NCBI GenBank assembly: GCA_044433415.1 | Contig: JAWXTP010000005.1 | Location: 1-54,141 of the forward strand | DNA from: JAWXTP01 sp044433415 | Lineage (GTDB): Bacteria > Bacteroidota > Bacteroidia > Bacteroidales > Rikenellaceae | Direction of reading: 5' to 3' | DNA: 54,141 nt | The notes under the pieces: model-generated | The model's input: only the letters and a program-made list of their open reading frames with translations | What the model was told of the DNA's origin: nothing | The model's database searches: none | Position numbers and translations under genes: made by a program | Part shown: piece by piece, positions 8,581 through 17,024 of the stretch | Numbering within the stretch: the stretch's first letter is position 1 | Layout of the letters: every line of letters begins with the position of its first letter

Positions 8581-8588
8581 CAAAGATA
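8581..8588 (-). promoter_or_regulatory. Possible -7 box for rsmH operon
   Basis: TATCTTTG on the minus strand fits the Bacteroidota -7 consensus TAnnTTTG. A convincing TTTG -33 box is not found at 19 bp. It would give a leader of about 130 nt before rsmH. The rest of the 241-bp gap (8445-8685) is AT-rich with no other feature that I can support. Confidence 0.35.
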
Positions 8589-8685
8589 AAAATAATTATA
8601 TTTACACTGAAAAATATGTATTATTTTATATAAATTCATACATACACATCACGTAAATAATTAATTTAAAGCACATTAACAAAAA

Positions 8686-10401
8686 GTGGAAGTTAACATA
8701 CAAAACATAATAAAGTCTAAAAACGAGAAATTATATAATTCTACACCAAAATTTGCCTTTAAACTACTAGAAAAACTTATACACCAAAAAGATATAAATG
8801 AACTTCTAGTTAAATATGGTCATCTTAGAGGTGTTGATTTTATTGTTGCTGTATTGGATTACCTTAACATTAAACGAACAGTCACAAATCTGGAAAATAT
8901 TCCTAAATCAGGACGTTACATTTTTGTTTCTAATCACCCACTTGGAGGCATAGATGCTTTTGTGTTAGCCGAAGCTATAAAAAATAGGTTTGGCTCTATA
9001 AAAATTGTGGTCAATGATATTTTAATGAATATAGAACCTTTGAGTGAAATTTTCACTCCTATAAACAAGCACGGCAGACAATCAGCTCAATATGCTAAAA
9101 TGTTAAATGACGTATATACAAGTGATGCACCAATTTTATATTTTCCTGCTGGTTTTTGTAGCCGTAAAATCGATGGTGTGGTAACAGACACTGCCTGGAA
9201 AAAAAACTTCGTACAGAAATCCATACAGTATAATAGGGACATAGTGCCTATGCTGGTTGAAAATATAAACTCAAAAACATTTTATAATGTTGCTGCTATA
9301 AGAAAGGCTTTTAGAATAGGGGCTAATATAGAAATGATATTACTACCTAGCGAACTTTTCAAAATGCGTAACAACGCTGAAATTAAAGCGCACACAGGAG
9401 CATTAATCCCTATAGATGAAATAAAAAACAGCAACACAACAAATGCTGAATGGTGTGAAATCATTCGCACTAAATGTTATGAACTAGAACAAAATAAAAT
9501 TATGTTAGACAGTGTAGATATAGACCTTCTTAAAGGGGAATTGTCAGAAGACAAACTTCTTAAAAAAACAAAGAATGGTTCTAATGAAATATATATCGTT
9601 ACTGCTAAAAATTCACCGCATATTATGCGTGAAATTGGCCGCCTTAGAGAATTGTCATTTAGCTCAGCAGGTGGTGGCACAGGCGAAGAAGTTGACATTG
9701 ACCAAGACGATTTAGCAGAAGATGGTTACGAGCAACTTATTGTATGGAATCCTGACGATTGCGAAATAGTTGGAGGCTACAGATTTATAGTGTCTAAAAC
9801 ACAAAACCCTAAACACCTATCAACTGAACATTACTTTGAATTTACTGACTTATTTAGAGAGAAGTACCTGCCTTATATGGTAGAGCTAGGTCGTTCTTTT
9901 GTGCAGCCTAAATACCAAAGTCGCAATGGTGGTGTTAGAAGCCTTTATGCACTTGATAACCTTTGGGAAGGCATAGGTGGTATTATCAGAAAGCACAAGC
10001 ACCTTAAATATTTATTTGGCAAAGTAACTATGTATAAGTCTTATAATATTGATGCTAGAAACATACTACTATGTTTCTTAAATAAATATTTCAAAGATAC
10101 TGAAGACTTGCTTATCCCTATAAATCTTATAGATTCTGACTTTAGTCACGAAAGATATACTAGTATTTTCACAGCAGATAATTACTCTGACGATTACAAA
10201 ATATTAGTAAAAGTATTAAAGAATTATTCCGAGGCCATACCTCCGCTTATTAATGCTTATATGAATCTTTCCCCATCCATGAAGGTTTTCGGAACTGTAG
10301 AGAATCCTGATTTTGGTAATGTAGAAGAAACAGGTATACTTATAACTATTAATGATATACACAAAATAAAATTAGACAGATACACTGGAGGTGACTTGTA
10401 A
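8686..10401 (+). CDS. Bifunctional aminolipid acyltransferase (OlsF/GlsAB-like)
   Basis: Two domains in 571 residues. The N-terminal part (about 60-260) is a PlsC-like lysophospholipid acyltransferase with NHPLGGID, catalytic His84 and Asp90. The C-terminal part (about 295-545) resembles the OlsB/GlsB GNAT-fold N-acyltransferases, including the SSAGGGTGEEVDIDQDDL segment. Fused enzymes of this kind (OlsF) make ornithine lipid; in Bacteroides the separate GlsB and GlsA make glycine lipids. I infer synthesis of a glycine or ornithine aminolipid from an amino acid and two acyl groups; which head group is used cannot be read. The start is GTG at 8686, since an in-frame stop lies three codons upstream and no nearby ATG exists. 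It is divergent from rsmH, with dnaG 41 bp downstream. Confidence 0.8.
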   Translation: MEVNIQNIIKSKNEKLYNSTPKFAFKLLEKLIHQKDINELLVKYGHLRGVDFIVAVLDYLNIKRTVTNLENIPKSGRYIFVSNHPLGGIDAFVLAEAIKNRFGSIKIVVNDILMNIEPLSEIFTPINKHGRQSAQYAKMLNDVYTSDAPILYFPAGFCSRKIDGVVTDTAWKKNFVQKSIQYNRDIVPMLVENINSKTFYNVAAIRKAFRIGANIEMILLPSELFKMRNNAEIKAHTGALIPIDEIKNSNTTNAEWCEIIRTKCYELEQNKIMLDSVDIDLLKGELSEDKLLKKTKNGSNEIYIVTAKNSPHIMREIGRLRELSFSSAGGGTGEEVDIDQDDLAEDGYEQLIVWNPDDCEIVGGYRFIVSKTQNPKHLSTEHYFEFTDLFREKYLPYMVELGRSFVQPKYQSRNGGVRSLYALDNLWEGIGGIIRKHKHLKYLFGKVTMYKSYNIDARNILLCFLNKYFKDTEDLLIPINLIDSDFSHERYTSIFTADNYSDDYKILVKVLKNYSEAIPPLINAYMNLSPSMKVFGTVENPDFGNVEETGILITINDIHKIKLDRYTGGDL

Positions 10402-10442
10402 GAATATTACCTAAAAGTCCTGGTTATTACTGAGATACAAAA

Positions 10443-12416
10443 ATGATAGAACAATCTACCATAGATAAGATTTTTGCCACAGCAAATATTGTAGAAGTCA
10501 TCGGTGACTTCGTTACTCTAAAGCGCAATGGCGTAAACTATAAAGCATGTTGTCCTTTTCATGATGAAAAGACACCCTCTTTTGTTGTATCTCCAGCTAA
10601 AGGATTCTACAAATGTTTTGGTTGTGGCAAAGGCGGAAATGTCGTTAGCTTTGTTATGGATTACGAAAACATAGGTTATGTTGATGCGTTAATCTATCTA
10701 GCAAAAAAATATCATATAGAAGTCGAGCAAAAAGAGCAAACTCCTGAGGATATAGCTAGAAACAATGCACGTGAGAGTATGATGTTAATAAACTCTTACG
10801 CTAATGATTTCTTCCAAGCTGAACTAAAAAGTGATGAGGGTCGCACTATAGGATTAAGTTATTTCCGTGAGCGTGGTTTTACTGACAGTACTATTGAAAA
10901 ATTTAATTTAGGTTACTGTCCTTCTAGTGGTGATACTTTCTCTATAAAAGCACTTAGGGCAGGTTATAAGGAAGAGTATCTTGTTGGTACTGGTCTTACT
11001 ATTGCTAAAGAACAGGGAGGTTATTATGACCGTTTTTGTGGTCGTGTGATGTTTCCTATACATTCTATAAGTGGTAGAGTTATAGCCTTCGGGGGACGTA
11101 CCTTGCGTACGGACAAAAAAGTTGCTAAATATTTAAACTCTCCTGAAAGTGAGGTTTACCATAAAAGCAACACTCTTTACGGGGTTTTCCAAGCTAAGAA
11201 AGCCATAGTTGAGAAAAACTTTTGCATACTTGTTGAAGGATATACAGATGTTATTTCTCTTCATCAATCGGGCATAGAAAACGTTGTCGCTAGTTCGGGA
11301 ACATCGTTAACCATAGAGCAGATACGTCTAATCTCACGATTTACACAAAACGTAACAGTACTTTATGATGGGGACTCAGCAGGGATAAAGGCCTCTATGC
11401 GTGGTATAGATATGATACTTGCTGAGGGTTTAAATGTTAGAGTTGTAATGCTGGATGAGGGTGAAGACCCTGACTCTTTTGCACGCAATCATTCTGCCGA
11501 GGAACTTAGTGAATATATTTACAAAAATGAAGTTGATTTTTTAACATTTAAAACTCAACTTTTATTAAATGACGTTAAAGATGACCCTATAGGTAGAGCT
11601 TCTGTTGTAACAGAAATAATAAATTCTATTTCTGTGATTCCTGATGAAATAGTAAGATACCAATTCATAGGTGAATGTAGTAGCTTATTGAATGTTGATA
11701 AGGAACTTATCTCACGTGAGGTTGCTAAACGTGTTATGACGGCGCTACATGGAAAATTCGGACAGGAGATGTACCGAAACCAACAACAAAAGGAGCGTAT
11801 AGAAGCGAAAAAGACAGAGACCGTTTCTATTGTAGAAGTGAATGCCCTTCAAGACCTTGAAAAAGAACTTCTTCAGTATCTTTTAAAATACGGAAATAAG
11901 GACTTTTATTTACCTCAACGTGATGCTGATGGTAAACCTCTTGAACCTTTAGAGTTTAATGTCGCTGAGATGATAATAGACGAATTAGCGGTGGATGAAA
12001 TTGAGTTTACTAACATTTCGTACAAGAAACTTTACAACGCTTACATAAAGGAATTGGAACGTGTTAAAGAGGATAACGGAGACAATGTTGTTGATATAAA
12101 TTCTTTTATGAATATCATAGATAGTAATGCTATTTCTTTTGTTGTAGACCTTATGATTTGGGATGAACTGTATAGATTGAGTAAGATATGGTCTAAGTTT
12201 GATGCTTTTATTGAGGAGTTTGATGGTAATATCAGTATCGCAGTTCCTAAAGCTATAGCCTACTATAAGTTACAGATTATAAATAGTGTTATCGCTAGCG
12301 AGATGGAACGTATGAAGACTGTAGACGAGGAGGAATCTTTAAATATTCTAAGACTTATCAATCAATATAACGAGTTGAAGAAAGTAGTGTGTTCTAAATA
12401 CGACCGAGTTATATGA
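10443..12416 (+). CDS. dnaG: DNA primase DnaG
   Basis: Makes RNA primers for replication. The 657-residue protein has the N-terminal CHC2 zinc finger (Cys37, His40, Cys58, Cys61), a DnaG catalytic core, a Toprim domain with VEGYTD and, further on, DGDSAG, and a helical C-terminal region expected to contact the replicative helicase DnaB. Length is normal. It starts 41 bp after the aminolipid acyltransferase on the same strand and is followed by priA after 62 bp, so two replication genes are adjacent. The dnaG-priA gap contains a 30-bp match to a palindromic element at 22.9 kb. Confidence 0.96.
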   Translation: MIEQSTIDKIFATANIVEVIGDFVTLKRNGVNYKACCPFHDEKTPSFVVSPAKGFYKCFGCGKGGNVVSFVMDYENIGYVDALIYLAKKYHIEVEQKEQTPEDIARNNARESMMLINSYANDFFQAELKSDEGRTIGLSYFRERGFTDSTIEKFNLGYCPSSGDTFSIKALRAGYKEEYLVGTGLTIAKEQGGYYDRFCGRVMFPIHSISGRVIAFGGRTLRTDKKVAKYLNSPESEVYHKSNTLYGVFQAKKAIVEKNFCILVEGYTDVISLHQSGIENVVASSGTSLTIEQIRLISRFTQNVTVLYDGDSAGIKASMRGIDMILAEGLNVRVVMLDEGEDPDSFARNHSAEELSEYIYKNEVDFLTFKTQLLLNDVKDDPIGRASVVTEIINSISVIPDEIVRYQFIGECSSLLNVDKELISREVAKRVMTALHGKFGQEMYRNQQQKERIEAKKTETVSIVEVNALQDLEKELLQYLLKYGNKDFYLPQRDADGKPLEPLEFNVAEMIIDELAVDEIEFTNISYKKLYNAYIKELERVKEDNGDNVVDINSFMNIIDSNAISFVVDLMIWDELYRLSKIWSKFDAFIEEFDGNISIAVPKAIAYYKLQIINSVIASEMERMKTVDEEESLNILRLINQYNELKKVVCSKYDRVI

Positions 12417-12427
12417 TGCTATTGTTT

Positions 12428-12457
12428 AAGGCTTTTCCCAATAACGGCTCATCTTTG
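12428..12457 (+). repeat. 30-bp copy of one arm of the 22.9-kb palindrome
   Basis: The 30 bp beginning AAGGCTTTTCCCAATAACG and ending CATCTTTG are identical to the reverse complement of 22965-22994. Here the arm stands alone between dnaG and priA. CATCTTTG resembles a -7 box, but no -33 box is correctly spaced. Confidence 0.6.
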
Positions 12458-12478
12458 TAAATACCTAATATAAGCACA

Positions 12479-14803
12479 ATGTATATATCCGTCATTCTAC
12501 CCATATCAGTGAAAGAGCTGTACCATTATAATGTGCCTGAAAGTTTTGAAGCACAAATAGTGGTAGGGGGACGTGTAGTCGTTGAGTTGGGTGTTAGAAA
12601 AGTATATTCTGCTATTATACATAACATTTATGAAGGTGAAAGTAAGCAAAGTAACTTAAAAAATATAATAGCTGTCTTAGATACAGAACCTATAACAACT
12701 AGAGAACAGATAAAATTGTGGGAATGGATATCTACTTACTATTTAGCATCACTAGGAGACGTTATGCGCCGCTTTTTCCCTGCATCTATGCGTGTTGATA
12801 CCTATTCTGAAGTTGTCAACTCTGGATTTTCCTTTACGAATAAGTTCCTAAGCCGAAATGAGCGTTTTATATCTCTTTCCAAGAACATCAATTCACAAAC
12901 TATACTTAATCAAAAAATAGACGGTCTTTCACGTGCTAAGGTTCTGTCTGTGGCTTTCTTAAAATTATGTGATTTAATGTGTATAACAGCTAAAGACGAT
13001 GATTCTATAGAAAGCTCAGAAATATCTGTAAAAAAAGCCGTTGAGTATGGTGTTTCTAGTGACAAAATCCGAGAACTGACAAAAAAGAATCTTCTTGAAA
13101 CTTACGATAAAGATGTGAAAATAGACTATGATGTGAAATCCATAGATAACATCATTAGTGGACTTCCTCAATTAAGCCCTGCACAATTAACAGCTGAGAG
13201 TAGTATTAAAACTGAATTTACAAATAAGAATACAGCTCTTTTATTTGGTATTGCAGGTAGTGGAAAAACAGAAATATATTCTCACCTTATTGCTTCTTAT
13301 TTAGGTAGAGGTGAAAATATATTATTACTACTTCCTGACTTATCTCTTTCAGCTCAGCTTATAAAACGCCTAGAGTGCTACTTTGGTAGTCTTATGTTAG
13401 TATATAATGGACGACAAAATCCTAAAGAACGCCATTCCATATATAACCGTATACTTTTTGGAGAGAAAGGTAGATTAATCGTGACTACACATAGTGGTAT
13501 AGGTCTTCCTTTTAGCGATTTAGGACTTATTATTGTCGATGAGGAACATTCTGAAAGTTATAAATCTAGCTTTGTATCACCACGATTAAATGCACGAGAT
13601 ACAGCTACTGTACTTGCTCAGATACACGGTGCAAAATGCCTATTAGTATCTGCTACTCCTGCTATTAAAAGTTTCCATAACTGTAAAACTAACAAATACG
13701 GACTTATAGAATTAAAAGAAAGATACAACAAGGCTGAGAAACCCCTAATAAAGATTATTGAGCGTCGATTGATTGCCTCAAAAGAAAAAAAGAAAAACGG
13801 TTTTTCGTCCGAAACACGTTATTTCAGTAATTATTTATTAAAACGTATAGCCGAGACCATAGAAAAGGGAGAGCAAGTAATCTTGTATCAAAACAGACGT
13901 GGTTATAACTCTACAGCTGAATGTAAAGAATGTGGAGCTGTACCAGTATGTCCTGAATGTAACATCTCTTTGTCCTACCACAAAAGTAAAGGTGCTCTCG
14001 TTTGTCATTACTGTTCTTACTCACGTAATGTTCAATCAAATTGCCTTGAATGCGGTTCTACGGATTACACATTTTGGGGCATAGGTACAGAAAATATAGA
14101 AGAAAAGATAAAAGAATATTTTCCTGAAGCTGGGGTTGTAAGAGTGGACAGCGACACTGCTAGTTCAGCAAAAAATTTCAACCAGATAATAGCTTCTATA
14201 GAAAATGGTGAGTATAACATAATAGTAGGCACTAACTTAATAACAAAAGGTTTTGACTTTAAGAAAGTTTCCCTTATTGGAGTCATTAACTGTGACAGCA
14301 TACTTAACTATGCTGACTTTAGAGCTTCTGAACGCGCCTACTCCCTACTTAATCAACTCCTAGGACGTACTGCACGTTGTGAATCTAGGGGTGAGATGAT
14401 AATACAGACTAACAACACACAGAAAAGTGTTGTTGAGGACATTGCTATAGGCTCTTATGAAACCATGTATGAAAGAGAGCTTCTGGAACGTTCTAAGTTT
14501 GGTTATCCTCCCTTTTCTCGTATCATAGAAGTAACTATAAGTCATGCAGAGCAAGGAATTGTTGAAGCAGCATCAAATTTATTTGCTGACGAACTTAAAA
14601 CACTATTTGGAAATCGTGTCCTAGGGGCTACTATTCCACAAATTGAAAAAATAAACGGCAAATATTTACGTGTTATCAATATCAAAATTGAAATTGGCGC
14701 TCACCTATCAAAAGCTAAAGCAGCATTAGAAGAAAGTGTGGCTAAATTTAAAAAAGATAGTGGCTTTAAATCCTTGATATTCTCTTTTAATGTTGATTGT
14801 TAG
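12479..14803 (+). CDS. priA: Primosomal helicase PriA
   Basis: Restarts stalled replication forks: a 3'-5' superfamily 2 helicase that reloads DnaB through the primosome. In 774 residues it shows the N-terminal DNA-binding domain, Walker A GIAGSGKT (257-264), DEEH (354-357), the SATPA helicase motif (about 391) and eight zinc cysteines (482, 485, 491, 494, 509, 512, 522, 525), followed by the second helicase lobe and the C-terminal domain. All key residues are present. It is the last housekeeping gene before the accessory block. Confidence 0.96.
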   Translation: MYISVILPISVKELYHYNVPESFEAQIVVGGRVVVELGVRKVYSAIIHNIYEGESKQSNLKNIIAVLDTEPITTREQIKLWEWISTYYLASLGDVMRRFFPASMRVDTYSEVVNSGFSFTNKFLSRNERFISLSKNINSQTILNQKIDGLSRAKVLSVAFLKLCDLMCITAKDDDSIESSEISVKKAVEYGVSSDKIRELTKKNLLETYDKDVKIDYDVKSIDNIISGLPQLSPAQLTAESSIKTEFTNKNTALLFGIAGSGKTEIYSHLIASYLGRGENILLLLPDLSLSAQLIKRLECYFGSLMLVYNGRQNPKERHSIYNRILFGEKGRLIVTTHSGIGLPFSDLGLIIVDEEHSESYKSSFVSPRLNARDTATVLAQIHGAKCLLVSATPAIKSFHNCKTNKYGLIELKERYNKAEKPLIKIIERRLIASKEKKKNGFSSETRYFSNYLLKRIAETIEKGEQVILYQNRRGYNSTAECKECGAVPVCPECNISLSYHKSKGALVCHYCSYSRNVQSNCLECGSTDYTFWGIGTENIEEKIKEYFPEAGVVRVDSDTASSAKNFNQIIASIENGEYNIIVGTNLITKGFDFKKVSLIGVINCDSILNYADFRASERAYSLLNQLLGRTARCESRGEMIIQTNNTQKSVVEDIAIGSYETMYERELLERSKFGYPPFSRIIEVTISHAEQGIVEAASNLFADELKTLFGNRVLGATIPQIEKINGKYLRVINIKIEIGAHLSKAKAALEESVAKFKKDSGFKSLIFSFNVDC

Positions 14804-15079
14804 TTAGTAGTTTTGACAAGTAAGTTGCAATTTTGATTAAATGTCAATTAACATATTGATGGTTTTGTAAGGGAGACCAAAGTGCCTTCTCTTGTTATAC
14901 AATAAAGAGTATATGTGCTTTTATTGTTTCCAAACCATTGGTGATTTTACATAGTACAAAATTAGTGATACAAAGTGGGATATTATAAATGCCAAAATTA
15001 AATAAACCAATTATTCGAGAAGTCTACTTCAGAAAGAACCTTTAGTATCAAGCAAATAATATTTTTTTACCATTTGAAA
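14804..15079. other. Gene-free stretch after priA
   Basis: About 276 AT-rich bases with no ORF of substance and no RNA gene that I recognise. It is the left boundary of the accessory block. It may hold decayed sequence, but nothing in it is identifiable. Confidence 0.6.
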
Positions 15080-15110
15080 ATTGGTATATAAACTTTTTAT
15101 TGTATCTTTG
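15080..15110 (+). promoter_or_regulatory. Promoter of the broken SUMF1-family gene
   Basis: ATTG (15080-15083) is followed by 19 bp and TATCTTTG (15103-15110), a good match to TTTG-N19-TAnnTTTG. The promoter looks intact although the gene behind it is not. Confidence 0.65.
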
Positions 15111-15112
15111 TG

Positions 15113-15140
15113 AAAATGCCTTCATTAGAGAGGCTTTTTT
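15113..15140 (+). terminator. Possible promoter-proximal terminator
   Basis: AAAATGCCTT and GAGGCTTTTTT can pair, giving a short stem followed by a T-run. It would start near +1 of the promoter at 15080-15110, so it could stop transcripts almost at once. The stem is short and the call is weak. Confidence 0.3.
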
Positions 15141-15191
15141 AACAGGTTATTTTACTACAACTTTCATTTAACAATAAAATTGAAAAAGAAA

Positions 15192-16114
15192 ATGAAGAAA
15201 AGAATGTTCTGTTACTATTAATTGTAGTAAATTTACTGGTATTTAATTTATCAGCACAGAAAGTAACTAGAATTGAAGGTATGGTTTATGTACAGGATGG
15301 CACTTTTCAAATGGGAGATGGTCCTAGTGTGACCTTAAGTGATTATTATATAGGAAAATATGAGGTAACACAGGGTGAGTGGGAAGCTGTGACAGGTCGT
15401 AACCCTAGCCATTTTAAAGGAAGTAACAAACCAGTAGAATTGGTGACATGGTATGATTGTGTTAAATTCTGTAATGCATTAAGTCGTAAGCAAGGATTAG
15501 AGGAATGTTATACGATTATAGGAAATAAGTTAACTCTAGATATGAGTAAAAATGGTTATCGTTTACCAACTGAGGCAGAATGGGAATTTGCCGCAAGAGG
15601 AGGTAATAAAACCAAAAATTACGAGTATAGTGGAAGTGACAATGTTAAGGGAACTTCTAAAAATTGGATTTTAACGCTTTCGAATTTTAAATATTCATCT
15701 TTGAACTTTTAAAAATGTGCCATAGGAATCACTATGCCATCATTTTAAAAACTCCAAATCTAAAACTTTAAAATTCGAAATCGAATAAAACCAGTTTGTA
15801 GAAATCCCCTTAATAAAGTAGCATGGTATGGAGAGCCAGACGGAGAAACTAGCAATGTAGGAAAAAAGAAAGCCAATGAGTTAGGAATTTATGATATGAG
15901 CGGTAACGCCTGGGAATTGTGTTGGGATTGGTACGGAGATTACAGTAACGCACCCCAGACTGACCCTATAGGACCTTCATCAGGCTCATTTAAAGTGGCT
16001 CGTGGTGGTAGCTGTTATTTCGTTGCTAGTAACTGTCGAACAGGCCATCGTAATTACTATTTACCTTCGTTTATTAGTTGTGGTCTAGGGTTACGATTGG
16101 TTCGTCGATTATAG
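15192..16114 (+). pseudogene. SUMF1/formylglycine-enzyme-family secreted protein, broken
   Basis: The two readable parts, 15281-15712 and 15896-16114, together cover one SUMF1-like domain: YVQDGTFQMGDG at the front, GYRLPTEAEWEFAARGG in the middle, MSGNAWELCWDW and GLGLRLVRRL at the end. Two lesions are visible. The only plausible start (ATG 15192, MKKRMF) is one base out of frame with the hydrophobic leader read from 15212 (LLLIVVNLLVFNLSAQK). A 161-bp element is inserted at 15649-15809; cutting out the element and one TTAA restores DNVNKVAWY in frame. The family includes sulfatase-modifying enzymes and many Bacteroidota proteins of other function, so the lost role is unknown. Confidence 0.85.
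15649..15809 (+). mobile_element. 161-bp MITE-like element (copy 2) with TTAA target duplication
   Basis: It begins GGGAACTTCTAAAAATTGG and ends CCAGTTTGTAGAAATCCCC. TTAA lies directly on both sides (15645-15648 and 15810-15813). Read on the minus strand it aligns along its length with copy 1 (6940-7100). It has no coding capacity, so it would have to be moved by a transposase encoded elsewhere. It interrupts the SUMF1-family gene. Stem bases differ from copy 1 in compensating pairs (see findings). Confidence 0.85.
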
Positions 16115-16159
16115 GGTTCTACCGTTAGAAGTTAGCTAATCGCACTCTTTTTCTTAAAT

Positions 16160-16257
16160 CGTTCCTTGTAAAGAACACTTTTTGCCATAAAACGTTCTTT
16201 ATAAGGAACGATTTTTGCCTTAAAACGTTCTTTCTAAAGAATATTTTATTATCTTTG
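16160..16257 (+). promoter_or_regulatory. Promoter with three phased 33-bp palindromic units (NVEALA operon)
   Basis: Three units start at 16160, 16193 and 16226, exactly 33 bp apart. Each begins with an imperfect palindrome such as CGTTCTTTATAAGGAACG; the first two continue TTTTTGCCnTAAAA. The third runs into TATCTTTG (16250-16257), a consensus -7 box. The NVEALA start is 62 bp further on. The 33-bp period is about three helical turns, which suggests a bound regulator. A near-identical array is at 21460-21556. Confidence 0.7.
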
Positions 16258-16318
16258 TAAAAAATTTGTTTTTTGTTTTTTTTGTTTAAATTGCGCGTGT
16301 TAACTAATTTTTAATATT

Positions 16319-16576
16319 ATGAAGAAACTGAAAAATTACGGATTTTTTGCTATTGGGGCAATGGCAATGGCAAGTTTTATTTGGGCAAATAATAGTAGTT
16401 CGAATAGTTCTGGTGACTTAGCGGTGTCAAATGTTGAAGCACTACATGCTTCTACACTCGAGTTTGTTTGCGAGAATGCAGATGATAGTAGCTGTTCTGG
16501 TAAAATACATTTATCTGATGGATCTTTTATTACATCTCCAACGGCTAGAGGTCCCCTATATATGGAAAATAACTGA
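16319..16576 (+). CDS. NVEALA-family exported peptide 1
   Basis: 85 residues: a basic start (MKKLKNYG), one hydrophobic segment (about 8-23), a Ser/Asn-rich spacer, the motif NVEALHAS (38-45) and a C-terminal part with Cys51 and Cys59 ending GPLYMENN. The pattern of signal-like N-terminus, NVEAL motif and two cysteines is that of the Bacteroidota NVEALA family, whose function I do not know to be established. First gene of an operon that also encodes a signal peptidase and a thioredoxin-like protein, so it is probably exported, cleaved and perhaps disulfide-bonded. Cleavage near NVEALHA would release about 40 residues; that is inference. Confidence 0.8.
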   Translation: MKKLKNYGFFAIGAMAMASFIWANNSSSNSSGDLAVSNVEALHASTLEFVCENADDSSCSGKIHLSDGSFITSPTARGPLYMENN

Positions 16577-16673
16577 TTCTGAAAACTTAATCATTAAATT
16601 TTATTATGACGTGCTTTGTTAATTATGATTATAGCATGGTCAAGAATATTTACCATTTTTTAATCCATCAAGT

Positions 16674-16925
16674 ATGAGAAATTTTAAACTATTTATAGGA
16701 GTATTTACAGTTCTGATCTCATTAGTTACAACTGTTTTTATAGAAAATAATAGAAATAACGAAAAGGATATTACTATATTGAATATAGAAGCTTTAAATG
16801 CTTCAGCTGGCGAAGCGTGGTGCGATAAATCAACAGACGACATTTGTGAAATTGAAGTTACACCTCCAGATGGTGGTACTCCAATTATAGGTTCATCAAA
16901 GGGGTTATATAGGTTTTCTATATAA
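16674..16925 (+). CDS. NVEALA-family exported peptide 2
   Basis: 83 residues with the same plan as its neighbour: hydrophobic segment (about 6-22), NIEALNAS (37-44), Cys50 and Cys58 with the same seven-residue spacing, a Gly-rich middle (PPDGGTP) and a GLYRFSI tail. The mature parts differ strongly while motif and cysteine spacing are kept, as expected of diversifying secreted peptides. It lies 97 bp after peptide 1 and 99 bp before the lipoprotein gene. I see no separate consensus promoter. Confidence 0.75.
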   Translation: MRNFKLFIGVFTVLISLVTTVFIENNRNNEKDITILNIEALNASAGEAWCDKSTDDICEIEVTPPDGGTPIIGSSKGLYRFSI

Positions 16926-17024
16926 AATATTTTACTATTAACCGAGCATCATTAAAAAAATACCCGAAGTGATGATTGATTTTTAATAATGTGAGTTACA
17001 TATGGCAGATTAAAATATAAATAT

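Noticed and set aside
8445..8685. mraZ upstream of rsmH
   Set aside because: No frame in either direction gives an MraZ-like protein; the gap is AT-rich and gene-free.
12479..12540. The dnaG-priA repeat as a priA promoter
   Set aside because: CATCTTTG has no TTTG at the right distance and the same 30 bp lie in a palindrome away from any start; kept as a repeat only.
15645..15813. piggyBac-type origin because of the TTAA duplication
   Set aside because: Copy 1 is flanked by TTTA, so the target is simply AT-rich 4 bp; no related transposase is in the window, and the IS4-type one at the edge cannot be linked from the ends seen.
16160..16257. CRISPR array
   Set aside because: Three units with nearly constant sequence throughout and no variable spacers, ending in a -7 box. 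No cas genes are in the window.
16926..17024. Terminator between NVEALA peptide 2 and the lipoprotein gene
   Set aside because: Only a 5-bp CATCA/TGATG pairing with a long loop; not enough to call, and no new promoter follows.
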